From Streptomyces sp. TLI_171 (lineage in GTDB: Bacteria; Actinomycetota; Actinomycetes; Streptomycetales; Streptomycetaceae), in assembly GCF_003610255.1 (NCBI RefSeq), contig NZ_RAPS01000001.1:6351001-6415000 (forward strand): a stretch of 64,000 nucleotides of DNA, written 5' to 3'. Position numbers and translations under genes: made by a program. Positions 35,782-44,786 of the stretch are shown here, in pieces. Below the pieces are notes generated by a model that was not told where the DNA came from, searched no databases, and saw only the letters and a program-made list of their open reading frames with translations. Position 1 is the first letter of the stretch. Each line of letters begins with the position of its first letter.

Positions 35782-36183
35782 ATGCGAGCATCAGGAACCT
35801 TCACCGTCCCCGAGTTCACCCCCGCGCCCGTCCCCGAGAGCGACATCAGCACCGGCGTCGCGGTCGGCGTCGCCACCATGCGCAAGGAGTTCACCGGCGA
35901 GATCGAGGGCCGCTCCACCACCCTCTTCACCGCCGCCTTCGACCACGCCGCCGGCGTCGGCACCTACCTCGCCATGGAGTCCTTCACCGGCCGCCTCCAC
36001 GACGCCGAGGGCACCTTCAACTTCGCCCACTCCGCCACCACCCTCGGCACCGGCCGCGACGCCGAGTACTTCGTCATCGTCCCCGCCAGCGGCACCGCGG
36101 ACCTCGCCGGCATCACCGGCACCGGCAGCATCGTCATCGACGAGGACGGGACGCACCGGATCCAGCTCGACTACGCCCTCTAG
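35782..36183 (+). CDS. DUF3224 domain protein
   Basis: The 133-residue protein begins MRASGTFTVPEFTPAPVPES and continues with a beta-rich domain (AMESFTGRLHDAEGTFNFAHSAT). It ends GTGSIVIDEDGTHRIQLDYAL, the usual ending of DUF3224 proteins, which fold as allene-oxide-cyclase-like barrels. No activity is established. It is a single-gene unit whose stop lies only 12 bp from that of the convergent aminotransferase gene. Confidence 0.87.
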   Translation: MRASGTFTVPEFTPAPVPESDISTGVAVGVATMRKEFTGEIEGRSTTLFTAAFDHAAGVGTYLAMESFTGRLHDAEGTFNFAHSATTLGTGRDAEYFVIVPASGTADLAGITGTGSIVIDEDGTHRIQLDYAL

Positions 36184-36195
36184 GCCCGCGGGCGG

Positions 36196-37404
36196 TCAGC
36201 TGCGGGCCCAGGCGCAGAGGACCGGGACGCAGCGCTCCGCGAAGTACTCGTAGTCGTCCGGGGTGTTGTAGACGTGCGTCGAGAGCCGGAAGTAGCCCGT
36301 TCCGTCGAAGCTGGTGAACGCGGCCTCGACGCCCGACTCGGCGGCCAGCCGGTCGCGGAGGGCGTCCGCCTCCAAGCGGGTGCGGCCAAGGCCCGCCGGG
36401 AGGGTCACCAGGCGCAGCGCGTTCACCGGCATGCCGACCCGGGCCGCGGCCGGCTCGCCGGTCGCGGCGGTGATCGCCTCGCCGATCAACTCCTCCGCGT
36501 AGTCGGCCAGTTCGGTCATGTAGCGGCGGGCCTCGGCCCAACCCCACTGGTCGGCGACGAAGTCCAGCGCGGTCGGCGCCGCCAGGTAGCCGGTGGCGTC
36601 CAGGGTGCCCTGGCTGTCGAAGCGCTCCGGGAACGGGTCCTCGGCGCCCCAGGAGTCGATCAACGGGTAGAGCGAGTGCCGGAGTTCGCCGCGGGCGACC
36701 AGCGCGGCCGTGCCGCGCGGCGCGCAGCCGAACTTGTGCAGGTTCCCGATCCAGGCGTCGCACTCCGCCCCGGCCAGCGGGTCCTCCACCAGCCCGGGCA
36801 CGTGCGCGGCGTCCACCACCAGCGGGATGCCGCGTTCCCGCGCGGCCCGGCCGATCAGGTCCACCGGGAGACGGCGCGCGGTCGCGGAGGTGATCTGGTC
36901 CAGCACGATCAGCGCCGTCCGCTCCCCGATCTGCTCCAGCACGGCCGCCGCGGCCTCCTCCGCCCCGGCCGCCAGCGGGACGTGCGCGGCCCTGATCCGC
37001 CCGCCCCAGCGCCGGGCCAGCCGGGCGGCCCCCATCGTGACGGCCCCGTACCCGTGGTCGGTCACCAGCACCTCGCCGCCGTCCCGCTGCGGCAGGCTGT
37101 AGTAGACCGCGCTCGCCCCGGCACTGGCGTTCGGCACCAGCGCGGTGAACTCGGCCGGCACGCCCAGGAACCCGGCGACCGCCGCACGGGCCGCCGCGAT
37201 GCGCGCCGGCAGCGCCGGGAACCACACGACCGGCGAGCGCTCCATCTCCTCGCGCAGCCGCTGCTGCTCCCGCTGCGCCACCACCGGGACCGCCCCGAAC
37301 GACCCGTGGTTCAGGTGCCGCATCCCCGGATCGAGCGACCAGCCCGCAGCGGCGGGCCGCCCGTCCCGGAGCAGCAGCGGCTTGGGCGCGACGACGGTTC
37401 CCAC
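36196..37404 (-). CDS. class V aminotransferase fold protein (isopenicillin-N-epimerase-like)
   Basis: This 402-residue PLP enzyme opens with GMRHLNHGSFGAVP, the CefD-like start. It has VVDAAHVPGL (the Asp and His that contact the PLP ring) and NLHKFGCAPRGTA, whose Lys forms the Schiff base. The group includes isopenicillin N epimerase, cysteine desulfurases and ergothioneine lyase EgtE. The substrate here is unclear, and no beta-lactam gene is nearby. I chose GTG at 37404, preceded by GGAGAG at good spacing. It is 101 bp from the NlpC/P60 gene on the same strand. Confidence 0.85.
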   Translation of the reverse strand: MGTVVAPKPLLLRDGRPAAAGWSLDPGMRHLNHGSFGAVPVVAQREQQRLREEMERSPVVWFPALPARIAAARAAVAGFLGVPAEFTALVPNASAGASAVYYSLPQRDGGEVLVTDHGYGAVTMGAARLARRWGGRIRAAHVPLAAGAEEAAAAVLEQIGERTALIVLDQITSATARRLPVDLIGRAARERGIPLVVDAAHVPGLVEDPLAGAECDAWIGNLHKFGCAPRGTAALVARGELRHSLYPLIDSWGAEDPFPERFDSQGTLDATGYLAAPTALDFVADQWGWAEARRYMTELADYAEELIGEAITAATGEPAAARVGMPVNALRLVTLPAGLGRTRLEADALRDRLAAESGVEAAFTSFDGTGYFRLSTHVYNTPDDYEYFAERCVPVLCAWARS

Positions 37405-37505
37405 GGTGGCTCTCCGATCCGCACCGGGGCATCCGCACCCCGGCGACCTGCGGAAATCCTGACACACCCGCCGCCCCGGGCCCCGCAGGCCGCCGCGGCG
37501 GGCGG

Positions 37506-38528
37506 TCAGGGGCGGACGGCGCCCATGTACGGCATGACGTTCATGTCGACGATCTCGACGTTCTTGCCGGTGCGGGGGGCGTGCAGCAGCTTGCCGTTGC
37601 CGAGATAGAGGCCCACGTGGTGGAGGTCCCTGTAGTAGAAGAGCAGGTCGCCGGGTTGGAGGTCGGCCCTGGCGACGTGCTTGCCGGCGTTCCACTGGTC
37701 CTGGGTGACGCGCGGGAGGGCGATGCCGCCGGCGCGGAAGGCTGCTTGGGTGAGGCCGGAGCAGTCGTAGGAGCCGGGGCCCTCGGCGCCCCACTGGTAG
37801 GGCTTGCCGAGCTGGGCGTAGGCGAAGTCGAGGATGGCTCTGACCTGGCCGGTGGCGGGGCCGGTGTAGGTCTGGCCGCGGGTCGCAGTGCGGGATGCGG
37901 CCTGGGTGTCGTCGCCGAGGACGCGGGCCCGGTCGGCGGCTCTGAGGCCGGCCAGGATGCGGCCGGCCTCGGCGAGTCTGGCCTGGATCTCGGTCTTCTT
38001 GGCGGCGAGGGTGCTGCGGGCCTGTTCCAACTCGGCGAGTTTGGCGGCGGTTTCGGCGCGTTCCTGGTCGATGGACTGCTGCAGGCGCAGCGCGCTGCGC
38101 AGGGTCTCGCTCTGCTGGGCGGCGGCGAGGCCCTGCAGGCCGGCCTGGCTGAGGTAGGCGTCGGGGGAGGAGCTGAGCATCAGCTGGACGCTCGGGTCGA
38201 GGCCGCCGGTGCGGTACTGCTCGGCGGCCAACGCACCGAGGGTTTCCCTGAGTTGCAGGATCCTGCCCTGCTGGCCGGCGAGCCGGTCCTGCAACTTCCC
38301 TGCTTCGGACTGGAGTTGCTTGGAGCGTTCGTCGACCTTGTTGTACTGCTCGGTGGCCGCCTCGGCCTCCTCGTAGAGGCCGTCGACCTTGGCCTTGACC
38401 TGGTCGAGGTTGGCGGTGGGCTCGGCGGAGGCGGTGGCGACGGGCAGCAGGACGGCGGCTCCGGCGGCCGCGCCGAGTACGGCGGTCCTGGAGCGTCCGG
38501 CGGGTCGGGGCCGTCGATGTGTGGCCAT
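37506..38528 (-). CDS. secreted NlpC/P60 cell-wall peptidase with coiled coil
   Basis: This 340-residue exported protein has a signal peptide with RTAVLGAAAGAAVLLPVATASA. Residues 35-190 form a long coiled coil rich in Gln and Glu (DQVKAKVDGLYEEAEAATEQ onward). The C-terminal NlpC/P60 domain has YDCSGLTQ (catalytic Cys), LHHVGLYLG (His) and HAPRTGK. It should cut the peptide stems of peptidoglycan, like RipA-type endopeptidases. The gene is divergent from a BlaI-family regulator, which may control it. GAGGAG lies about 12 bases before the ATG. Confidence 0.9.
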   Translation of the reverse strand: MATHRRPRPAGRSRTAVLGAAAGAAVLLPVATASAEPTANLDQVKAKVDGLYEEAEAATEQYNKVDERSKQLQSEAGKLQDRLAGQQGRILQLRETLGALAAEQYRTGGLDPSVQLMLSSSPDAYLSQAGLQGLAAAQQSETLRSALRLQQSIDQERAETAAKLAELEQARSTLAAKKTEIQARLAEAGRILAGLRAADRARVLGDDTQAASRTATRGQTYTGPATGQVRAILDFAYAQLGKPYQWGAEGPGSYDCSGLTQAAFRAGGIALPRVTQDQWNAGKHVARADLQPGDLLFYYRDLHHVGLYLGNGKLLHAPRTGKNVEIVDMNVMPYMGAVRP

Positions 38529-38588
38529 CGGCTGCGGTCTCTCCTCGGGTCGGGGCACCCGCCGTCCGGGCGATCTCTACGAGACAAC

Positions 38589-38604
38589 TTAGTAGTTCAG
38601 TAGA
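38589..38604. promoter_or_regulatory. BlaI-type operator candidate
   Basis: TTAGTAGTTCAGTAGA holds two TAGTAG/CAGTAG half-sites in the 169-bp gap between the NlpC/P60 and blaI-like genes. BlaI/MecI boxes are built on TACTAC/GTAGTA, so it is a fair candidate. A second, weaker element, CACTACGATGTGG, lies at 38641-38653. The AT-rich patch is distinct from its surroundings. Confidence 0.45.
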
Positions 38605-38697
38605 TCGACCGGCAAGCCACCCCCGACCGCCGGCCCCGCCCACTACGATGTGGCGGACCACGGGGGACACCCACGAGAGACAAGGGCGGAGCGGCCA

Positions 38698-39075
38698 GTG
38701 CGCAGACTCGGCGACCTGGAGGCGGAGATCATGGACCGCCTGTGGACCTGGGACCGCCCCGCCACCGTCCGCGACCTCGTCGACGACCTCAACCGGTCCC
38801 GTCCGCTCGCCTACACCACCGTCATGACGGTCGCCGACATCCTGCATCGCAAGGGCATGCTGCGCCGCGAGAAGTCCGGCCGGGCCTGGAGCTACCGGCC
38901 CGCCTGCACCCGCGAGGCGTACAGCGCGGCGTTGATGCGGGACGTGCTCGGCGAGAGCCCCAACCCGACCGGGGCGCTCGCCCACCTGGTCGAGCAGCTC
39001 ACCCCGGAGGAGCTCGCCGCCCTGCGCGCCGCCATCGAGTCGGTGGACCGCGACCAGCCGGGCGCCCCGCAGTGA
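38698..39075 (+). CDS. BlaI/MecI/CopY-family repressor
   Basis: The 125-residue winged-helix repressor begins VRRLGDLEAEIMDRLWTWDR, the standard BlaI start. It has the helix-turn-helix with YTTVMTVADILHRKGMLRRE and the C-terminal dimerisation part. The GTG start overlaps nothing upstream, and GGAG is 10 bases before it. Its stop overlaps the M56 peptidase start as GTGA. In this family the M56 membrane protease senses a signal and causes cleavage of the repressor; the targets may include the divergent NlpC/P60 gene. Confidence 0.92.
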   Translation: MRRLGDLEAEIMDRLWTWDRPATVRDLVDDLNRSRPLAYTTVMTVADILHRKGMLRREKSGRAWSYRPACTREAYSAALMRDVLGESPNPTGALAHLVEQLTPEELAALRAAIESVDRDQPGAPQ

Positions 39076-39971
39076 CCGCCGCGCTCGCCCTGCTCGGCTA
39101 CGCGGCCCTGGTCGGCGTGCTCGGCCCGCTGCCGCTGGCCCGCGCGCAGTGGGCGCACCGCGCGCCGCACCTGGCCGTCGCGCTCTGGCAGGGCCTCGCG
39201 CTGTCCTTCGTCACCGCGCTGGTGCTGGGCGTCCACCACCTCGCGGTGCCCGGCGGCCACCTGCACCTCGGACTGGTCGGCCTGCTGCACGTCTGCGGCG
39301 TCGACCACCCCGGCGGGGCCGCCGCCGCGGGCTGGCGCCTGCTGCTGCCCGCCGCGACGGCGCTCTGGCCGCTGTCCCGGTTCGCCGGGGCCCTGGCCCG
39401 CACCGCCCGGCACCGCGGCCGTCACCGCCGCCTGCTCGACCTGGTGGCGGCCCGCGACCCCGCGCTCGGCGCGCACGTCCTGCACCACGCCACCCCCGCC
39501 GCGTACTGCCTGCCCGGGCGGCACTCCCGGATCGTCCTCACCCGTGGGGCCGTCGAACTGCTCACCGCCCCGCAGCTCGCCGCCGTCCTCGCCCACGAGC
39601 GCGCGCACGTCGCGGGCCGCCACCACCTGGCCCTGGCCGCCGCCGACGCGTTCGCCGCCGCCTTCCCGTTCCTGCCGCTGGCCCGGCTCGCCGCCCGGGA
39701 GACCCCGCTGCTGCTGGAGATGGCCGCCGACGACCGCGCGGTGCGCCGCCACCCGCGCACCGTGCTCGCCGCCGCCATGTACCGGGTCGCCGACGGTCAG
39801 GTGCCGCACGCCGCGTTCGCCGCCGGCGGCCCGGCCGCGCTGCTCCGGGTCCGCCGCCTGCTGGCCCCCGCCGCCGCCCCGCACCCCGCGGTGCGTCTGG
39901 CCGCCGCGCTGACCGGCGCCGCCGCGCCCGTCCTGCCGCTGCTGATCACCTGCGGCCCGGTCCTGCCGTAG
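39072..39971 (+). CDS. M56-family membrane metallopeptidase (BlaR1/MecR1-like sensor protease)
   Basis: The 299-residue protein has four or five membrane helices and the zinc motif HERAH (residues 175-179) in AVLAHERAHVAGRHHLALA. A downstream Glu in LEMAADDRAVR is the third ligand. Unlike BlaR1 it has no extracellular penicillin-binding domain, the usual short actinobacterial form. It probably relays a cell-envelope or copper-like signal by proteolysis of the BlaI-type repressor encoded just upstream, with which it is translationally coupled. Confidence 0.9.
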   Translation: MTAALALLGYAALVGVLGPLPLARAQWAHRAPHLAVALWQGLALSFVTALVLGVHHLAVPGGHLHLGLVGLLHVCGVDHPGGAAAAGWRLLLPAATALWPLSRFAGALARTARHRGRHRRLLDLVAARDPALGAHVLHHATPAAYCLPGRHSRIVLTRGAVELLTAPQLAAVLAHERAHVAGRHHLALAAADAFAAAFPFLPLARLAARETPLLLEMAADDRAVRRHPRTVLAAAMYRVADGQVPHAAFAAGGPAALLRVRRLLAPAAAPHPAVRLAAALTGAAAPVLPLLITCGPVLP

Positions 39972-39984
39972 CGCGCCGGAGGAA

Positions 39985-40029
39985 CACCGCACCGCCCGCC
40001 CCGGAGGGACCGGGACGGGCGGTGCGGTG
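39985..40029. terminator. strong bidirectional terminator
   Basis: Two 20-base arms (CACCGCACCGCCCGCCCCGG and its partner) pair at 19 of 20 positions around a 5-base loop. They fill the gap between the convergent M56 and VOC genes. Confidence 0.85.
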
Positions 40030-40043
40030 CGGTCGCGGCCGGG

Positions 40044-40823
40044 CTACATCGGCTGCGGCCTGATCATCGCGAACGGCGCGCCCTGCGCGTCGGCGACCAC
40101 CGTCATCCGGCCCGCCATCATGTCGAACGGTGGGGCCAGCACCGTGCCGCCGGAGCGGACCAGCGCGTCCACGGTGGAGTCCACGTCGTCCACCGCGAAG
40201 TACGTCAGCCAGTGCGCCGGGGTGCCGGGCGGGTCGTTGGCCAGCAGGGTCACGCCGCCGACCGCGCGGCCGCCGACCCGCGCCTCCCAGTACGAGTCGG
40301 CGCCGTCCAGCGGCTCGATCTCGATGCCGAACACCTCGCCGTAGAACGCGGTGGCCGCCGGGACGTCGCTGGTGTGCAGCTCGTTCCAGGTCACCGCGCC
40401 GGACTCGTTCACCACCTGGGCGCCGAAGAACTCGCCGGGCTGCCAGACGCCGAACACCGCGCCCTGCGGGTCCGCGGCGATCAGCATCCGGCCCAGCTTG
40501 CCGACGTCCATCACCGGCGCCAGCAGGGTGCCGCCGGCCGCCACGATCGCGTCCTGGGTGGCCTGGGCGTCGCTGCTGGCCAGGTAGCTGGTCCAGACGG
40601 TGGGCGGCTCCGGCATTCCCTCCGGCGCCATCGTCGGGCCGATCCCGGCGACCGCCTTGCCGTTCAGCTCGCAGACCGCGTAGCCGCCGAACTCGGCGGG
40701 GCCGGGCTTGCCCTGCCAGCCGAGCAGGTCGCGGTAGAAGTCCAGCGCGGCCTGCTGGTCCTTCGCCATCAGGTCGACCCAGCACGGCGTGCCGGTCAGG
40801 TACGGGGTGGTGACTTCGGGCAT
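40044..40823 (-). CDS. two-domain VOC family protein
   Basis: The 259-residue protein consists of two VOC domains: residues 1-125 (PCWVDLMAKDQQAALDFYRD) and 130-259 (TWNELHTSDVPAATAFYGEV). Each ends in a segment like DPQGAVFGVWQP or DAQGAPFAMIRP. This tandem form is common in streptomycetes and is annotated as glyoxalase-like or hydroxylase; the activity is unknown. The chosen ATG gives MPEVTTPYLTGTPCWVDL, a normal start for the family. Few of the usual metal-binding His/Glu residues are conserved. Confidence 0.87.
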   Translation of the reverse strand: MPEVTTPYLTGTPCWVDLMAKDQQAALDFYRDLLGWQGKPGPAEFGGYAVCELNGKAVAGIGPTMAPEGMPEPPTVWTSYLASSDAQATQDAIVAAGGTLLAPVMDVGKLGRMLIAADPQGAVFGVWQPGEFFGAQVVNESGAVTWNELHTSDVPAATAFYGEVFGIEIEPLDGADSYWEARVGGRAVGGVTLLANDPPGTPAHWLTYFAVDDVDSTVDALVRSGGTVLAPPFDMMAGRMTVVADAQGAPFAMIRPQPM

Positions 40824-40935
40824 CTCACGCTCATTCCGGTCAGGACCCGGTCGGGACAGGTCAGGACATCCGGTGCTTCCCCCGCAAGTCACCCTCGGGG
40901 TGCGCCCGGGAATCCGCCACCGGACACCCCGCCCG

Positions 40936-43173
40936 TTACGCCCGGGTGAGGGCGATCAGCGCGATGTCGTCGGACAGCAGGTGCGTCCAGTCGCGGACGT
41001 CCTCGGCCAGATCGGCGATCAGCCGGCGCGGATCGGCCGCGCGCAGCGCGGACAGCCGCTCGCCCAGCGGGTAGAACTCGCCGGAGGAGTTGCGGGCCTC
41101 GCTCAGCCCGTCGGTGTGCAGCAGCAGCGCCGAGCCGTCCGGCAGCGCCAGCGGGGTGGGGACGGGCGCCCGGCCGGTGCCCAGCGCGCCCAGGCCGAGC
41201 GGCAGCAGCGAGGGCACCGGGGCGGCGCGGACCTCGGCCGGGCCGATCCGCAGCGGGGTCAGGTGCCCGCAGTTCACCACCTCGACCTGGTCGACGCCGT
41301 CGCGGTGCTGCAGCAGCAGCGCGGTGGCGAACAGCTCCTGGTCGCCCCGGGCGGTGGCCAGCCGGGTCAGGTGCCGGTCCAGGCGGGCCGCCAGCTCGCC
41401 CAGGTCGGCGGTCTCGTGGGCCTGCGAGCGGAAGCAGCCGAGCAGGTCGGTGACGGTCTGCACGGCCTGCAGACCCTTGCCGCGCACGTCGCCGATCAGC
41501 ACCCGGGTGCCGTGCGGGGTGCGGACCGCCTCGAAGAAGTCGCCGCCGACGCCGGTGCCCGCCGTGGCCGGCTGGTAGTGGCCGACCAGCCGCAGGTCGC
41601 CGAGGCGCTCCGGGATCGGATGCAGCACCGCCTGCTGCAGCGCGATCTCGCTGGCCCGCACCCGGGCCAGCCGCTCCGACTGCTGGCGGCGGCTCCACGC
41701 CACCAGCCCCATCACCGCGCCCACCGCCAGCGCCGCCGCCGACGCGGCCGGACGGTCCGCCACCCGCGAGCCGGCCAGCACCTCCAGCAGCAGGTGCTGC
41801 AGGCCCGCCGTCGCGGCCACCGCCAGCACCACCACCGGGCGGCCCAGCAGCGTCGCCACCACCGCGACCACGCCGCAGCCCACCCACAGCACGGTGGCCA
41901 GGTCCGGCGGGCCGCCCTCGCCGGTCAGCAGCCTGGTGCTGCCCGGCACCGCCTCGGCGAGCACCCCGCCGAGCAGGATCGCCACCGGGTACAGCGCGGA
42001 CGCCGCCGCCCGCCGCTGCCGCGGCAGCGCGGCCAGGAACCCCGCCAGGTACGGGATCTGCGCCACCACCAGCCCGAAGCCCACCAGCGCGGCCACCGCG
42101 CCGGACAGCAGCGCGGCCTGCCCGGCGCCGGACGGCAGGAAGTGCAGCGCGGCCAGGCCGACGGCCGCCAGCGGCAGCCCCAGCGAGGAGCCCGTCAGCG
42201 GGGTCAGCCGCCAGTGCCGGGCCACCAGCCCGGCGGCCAGCATGCCCACCCCGTACCCGGAGATCGCGAGCGTGACGTGCGGGAGCGACACCCCGCGCTG
42301 CAGCAGTGCCACCGGGACGGCCGCGGTCAGCACCAGCTGGACGAAGCCCAGCGTCGCGCCGGCCGCCATCGCCCCGCCCGCGGCCGCCACCGGCACCGCC
42401 GGGGAGGGCGGCGCCGCGCCGCGGCGGCGCAGCAGCACCGTCCGCACCCGGCAGGCCCCGAACAGTGCGGCCGCGGCGCACAGCAGCGCGCCCACGTACG
42501 GGTCGGACCAGTCGCGCAGCGGGCCGAGCTCCAGGCCCGCGACGGCCAGCAGCGCCGCCGCCGCGACGCCCGGGCCGCACACGGGGGCGGTGCGGCTCCC
42601 GGTGCGGGCGGTCCGGTCGCGCGGCAGCAGGCGCAGCGCGGCGAGCAGCAGCAGGCCGGCCGCGGCCGGGACCACCGCCTCGCCGAGCCGCCAGCCCAGC
42701 AGCGCGTCGATCCGCACCGCGACGTTCGCGCCGACCACGAAGACCGCCGCGACGCCGGCGATCGCCCCGCCGATCACCCGGCTGATCCGGCCCGGCAGGT
42801 TCAGCAGCGGGACGGACGCCAGCGCGGCGATCAGCACCCCGGCCGAGCCGGCGTCCTCGACGGCGCGACCGGCCAGGTACACCCAGGTGCGGTCGGCGGT
42901 GGCGGCGACCGTCCCGCCGAGCACCATCAGGCCGAGGGTCCAGCGCAGGATCCGCGGCCAGCCCCAGCGGTCGACCGCGCGGCCGGCGGCGAGCAGCGCG
43001 GTGAGCATCGCCAGGGCGGCGGTCAGCTGGGCGGCGACCGCCCCGTTCCGGCCGATCCCGAACTCGGTGACCGCCCCCGCGGCAGTGGCGCCGCGCAGCA
43101 GGGGCAGCAGCACGCAGAGCGAGGCGGCGGCCACGAGCAGCAGTTGGACGGCGCGCCGGGGGGTGCCGGTCAC
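40936..43173 (-). CDS. MFS-like membrane domain fused to a SpoIIE-type PP2C phosphatase
   Basis: The 745-residue protein has 12-14 hydrophobic helices resembling an MFS transporter (residues 1-490). A linker leads to a PP2C/SpoIIE phosphatase domain (residues 510-745) with GVGGDFFEAV, VLIGDVRGKG, LLHTDGLSEARN and LSDDIALIAL, which supply the metal-binding aspartates. It should dephosphorylate Ser/Thr-phosphorylated proteins such as anti-anti-sigma factors, with the membrane part as sensor. I chose GTG at 43173, preceded by AAGGAG at 7 bases, over an ATG at 43248. No PAS or GAF domain is present. Confidence 0.88.
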   Translation of the reverse strand: MTGTPRRAVQLLLVAAASLCVLLPLLRGATAAGAVTEFGIGRNGAVAAQLTAALAMLTALLAAGRAVDRWGWPRILRWTLGLMVLGGTVAATADRTWVYLAGRAVEDAGSAGVLIAALASVPLLNLPGRISRVIGGAIAGVAAVFVVGANVAVRIDALLGWRLGEAVVPAAAGLLLLAALRLLPRDRTARTGSRTAPVCGPGVAAAALLAVAGLELGPLRDWSDPYVGALLCAAAALFGACRVRTVLLRRRGAAPPSPAVPVAAAGGAMAAGATLGFVQLVLTAAVPVALLQRGVSLPHVTLAISGYGVGMLAAGLVARHWRLTPLTGSSLGLPLAAVGLAALHFLPSGAGQAALLSGAVAALVGFGLVVAQIPYLAGFLAALPRQRRAAASALYPVAILLGGVLAEAVPGSTRLLTGEGGPPDLATVLWVGCGVVAVVATLLGRPVVVLAVAATAGLQHLLLEVLAGSRVADRPAASAAALAVGAVMGLVAWSRRQQSERLARVRASEIALQQAVLHPIPERLGDLRLVGHYQPATAGTGVGGDFFEAVRTPHGTRVLIGDVRGKGLQAVQTVTDLLGCFRSQAHETADLGELAARLDRHLTRLATARGDQELFATALLLQHRDGVDQVEVVNCGHLTPLRIGPAEVRAAPVPSLLPLGLGALGTGRAPVPTPLALPDGSALLLHTDGLSEARNSSGEFYPLGERLSALRAADPRRLIADLAEDVRDWTHLLSDDIALIALTRA

Positions 43174-43247
43174 GGGGATCTCCTTCGGCAGGGCTGTGGA
43201 AAGCAAGGCTTTCAGAGACCCCGAGCGGCCTGAAGGGAAGAAGGTCA

Positions 43248-43271
43248 CATAAGTACTATTTATCCCTTATG
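43248..43271. promoter_or_regulatory. AT-rich inverted repeat in a divergent promoter region
   Basis: CATAAG and CTTATG flank 12 bases including TACTATTTAT, the most AT-rich point for kilobases. It lies 75 bp before the phosphatase-fusion start and 122 bp before the methyltransferase start. It could contain a -10 element or an operator. Confidence 0.35.
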
Positions 43272-43392
43272 GGGGTGTTGCCAAGCGCCTCGGCCGGTGC
43301 GCGCCGTCCGGGCTGCGAAATTGGCGGCGCGGGGGAACGGGGGACGGCTAGGGTGCGCGGATTCCTGACGGATCGTCATGCGGAGGCGTGCC

Positions 43393-43971
43393 ATGAGACT
43401 GACTGTCGACAACCATCCTGCGGTGCTGGCGGCGATCGCCGAGGAGTGCGCCGCGCTCGGGTTCGCGATGTCGTGCGACCGGGCGACCGGGGAACTGCTG
43501 CGCGCGCTCGCGGCGGCCCGGCCGGGCGGGCGGGTGCTGGAGCTCGGGACGGGGGCGGGCGCCTCGGCGAGCTGGCTGCTGAGCGGGATGGACGCGGACG
43601 CCACGCTGCTGAGCGTGGAGCAGGACGCGGCGGTGGCGGCCGTCGCGGCGAAGCACCTCGGCGGGGACCCGCGGGTGGAGCTGGTGGTGGGGGACGGTGC
43701 GGAGCTGATCGACCGGCTGGCCGGGCAGGCGTTCGACCTGGTGTTCGCGGACACCTGGCCGGGCAAGTTCCACCACCTCGACCAGGCGCTGGACCTGCTG
43801 GCCCCCGGCGGGACGTACCTGGTCGACGACCTGTTCCCGCAGCCGACCTGGCCGGCCGACCACGGGCGGTCGGTGGTGGAGCTGCGCGAGCGCCTGCGGG
43901 CCGATCCCCGGCTGCACGTCGCCGAGCTGGACTGCTCGACCGGTCTGCTGCTGGCCGTCCGCCGTCCGTGA
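43393..43971 (+). CDS. O-methyltransferase-like SAM-dependent methyltransferase
   Basis: This 192-residue enzyme belongs to the O-methyltransferase family 3 group. RVLELGTGAGASASWLL is the SAM-binding motif I, LLSVEQDAA motif II, and VFADTWPGKFHHLDQALDLL a later conserved segment. The Asp and Lys residues used by caffeoyl-CoA-type enzymes are partly present. The substrate is not known. GGAGG lies 7 bases before the ATG. The next gene (YetF-like) begins about 70 bp later. Confidence 0.86.
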   Translation: MRLTVDNHPAVLAAIAEECAALGFAMSCDRATGELLRALAAARPGGRVLELGTGAGASASWLLSGMDADATLLSVEQDAAVAAVAAKHLGGDPRVELVVGDGAELIDRLAGQAFDLVFADTWPGKFHHLDQALDLLAPGGTYLVDDLFPQPTWPADHGRSVVELRERLRADPRLHVAELDCSTGLLLAVRRP

Positions 43972-44042
43972 GGTAGGCCGTCCGGGTGAGTTCGGGCGTG
44001 GGGGCCGGGATGCTGATCACACCGGTGCCTACGGTGGCGGGC

Positions 44043-44603
44043 ATGTGGCAGGCCATGTTCGAAGCGGGGATCCCGTACACCGAGAAGACCCTGCGCACGG
44101 TGCTGGTGTACCTGGCGCTGCTGATCCTGCTGCGGGTGATCGGCAAGCGCGGGCTGGCCCAGATGAACACCTTCGACCTGGTGGTCATGCTGCTGCTCTC
44201 GAACGTGGTGCAGAACGCCGTGATCGGGAACGACAACTCGGTGTCGGGCGGCCTGTGGGGCGCGGTGGTGCTGTTGGCGACCGACTGGGTGCTGGTGCGG
44301 CAGGCGGCGCGCTGGGACTGGTTCAACCGGCTGCTGGACGGGACGCCGACGGTGCTGGCCCGGGACGGCGTGTACGACCGGCGGACGATCGCCAAGCAGG
44401 GCATCCGGGAGGCGGACCTCGACGTGGCGGTCCGCCACCAGGGCGGCGACGCGATCGAGGAGACCTCGCTGATCGTGCTGGAGCCCGGCGGCACCCTGCT
44501 GGTCCGGCTGAAGGACGGCGACCAGGTCGCGGACAAGGACGACGTGGCGGCGATCCGGGCCGCGCTGGTGGCGATCGAGGCCCGGCTGCCACCCCCGCGC
44601 TGA
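44043..44603 (+). CDS. DUF421/YetF-like membrane protein
   Basis: The 186-residue protein begins MWQAMFEAGIPYTEKTLRTV, has three membrane helices and a C-terminal soluble domain. LRVIGKRGLAQMNTFDLVVM is the YetF signature, followed by GTPTVLARDGVYDRRTIAKQ. YetF-like proteins of Bacillus influence membrane lipid or spore traits, but the biochemical role is unsettled. A GTG 19 codons upstream (43986) is an alternative start; neither has a strong ribosome site. The family usually starts at the site I chose. Confidence 0.83.
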   Translation: MWQAMFEAGIPYTEKTLRTVLVYLALLILLRVIGKRGLAQMNTFDLVVMLLLSNVVQNAVIGNDNSVSGGLWGAVVLLATDWVLVRQAARWDWFNRLLDGTPTVLARDGVYDRRTIAKQGIREADLDVAVRHQGGDAIEETSLIVLEPGGTLLVRLKDGDQVADKDDVAAIRAALVAIEARLPPPR

Positions 44604-44786
44604 CCGTTTTGGACCGGTTCGGCGGCGCGGGGGAGCGATATTGACGAATCCTTAACGCCAGGACGTGGCCCGGGAAATTCCTTCGATTCGATCACCAGAA
44701 CATCCTCTGGCCTGCGGAAACGCGGTCGATCGGACGATCGGACGGGCTGATGGTCGGATCGGCGGGGGCCAATACGCTCCCGTCCT

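Noticed and set aside
38529..38697. Riboswitch upstream of the NlpC/P60 gene, as known for some wall hydrolases of streptomycetes
   Set aside because: The gap is too short and shows no ydaO-type conserved segments; the AT-rich motif fits a BlaI box better.
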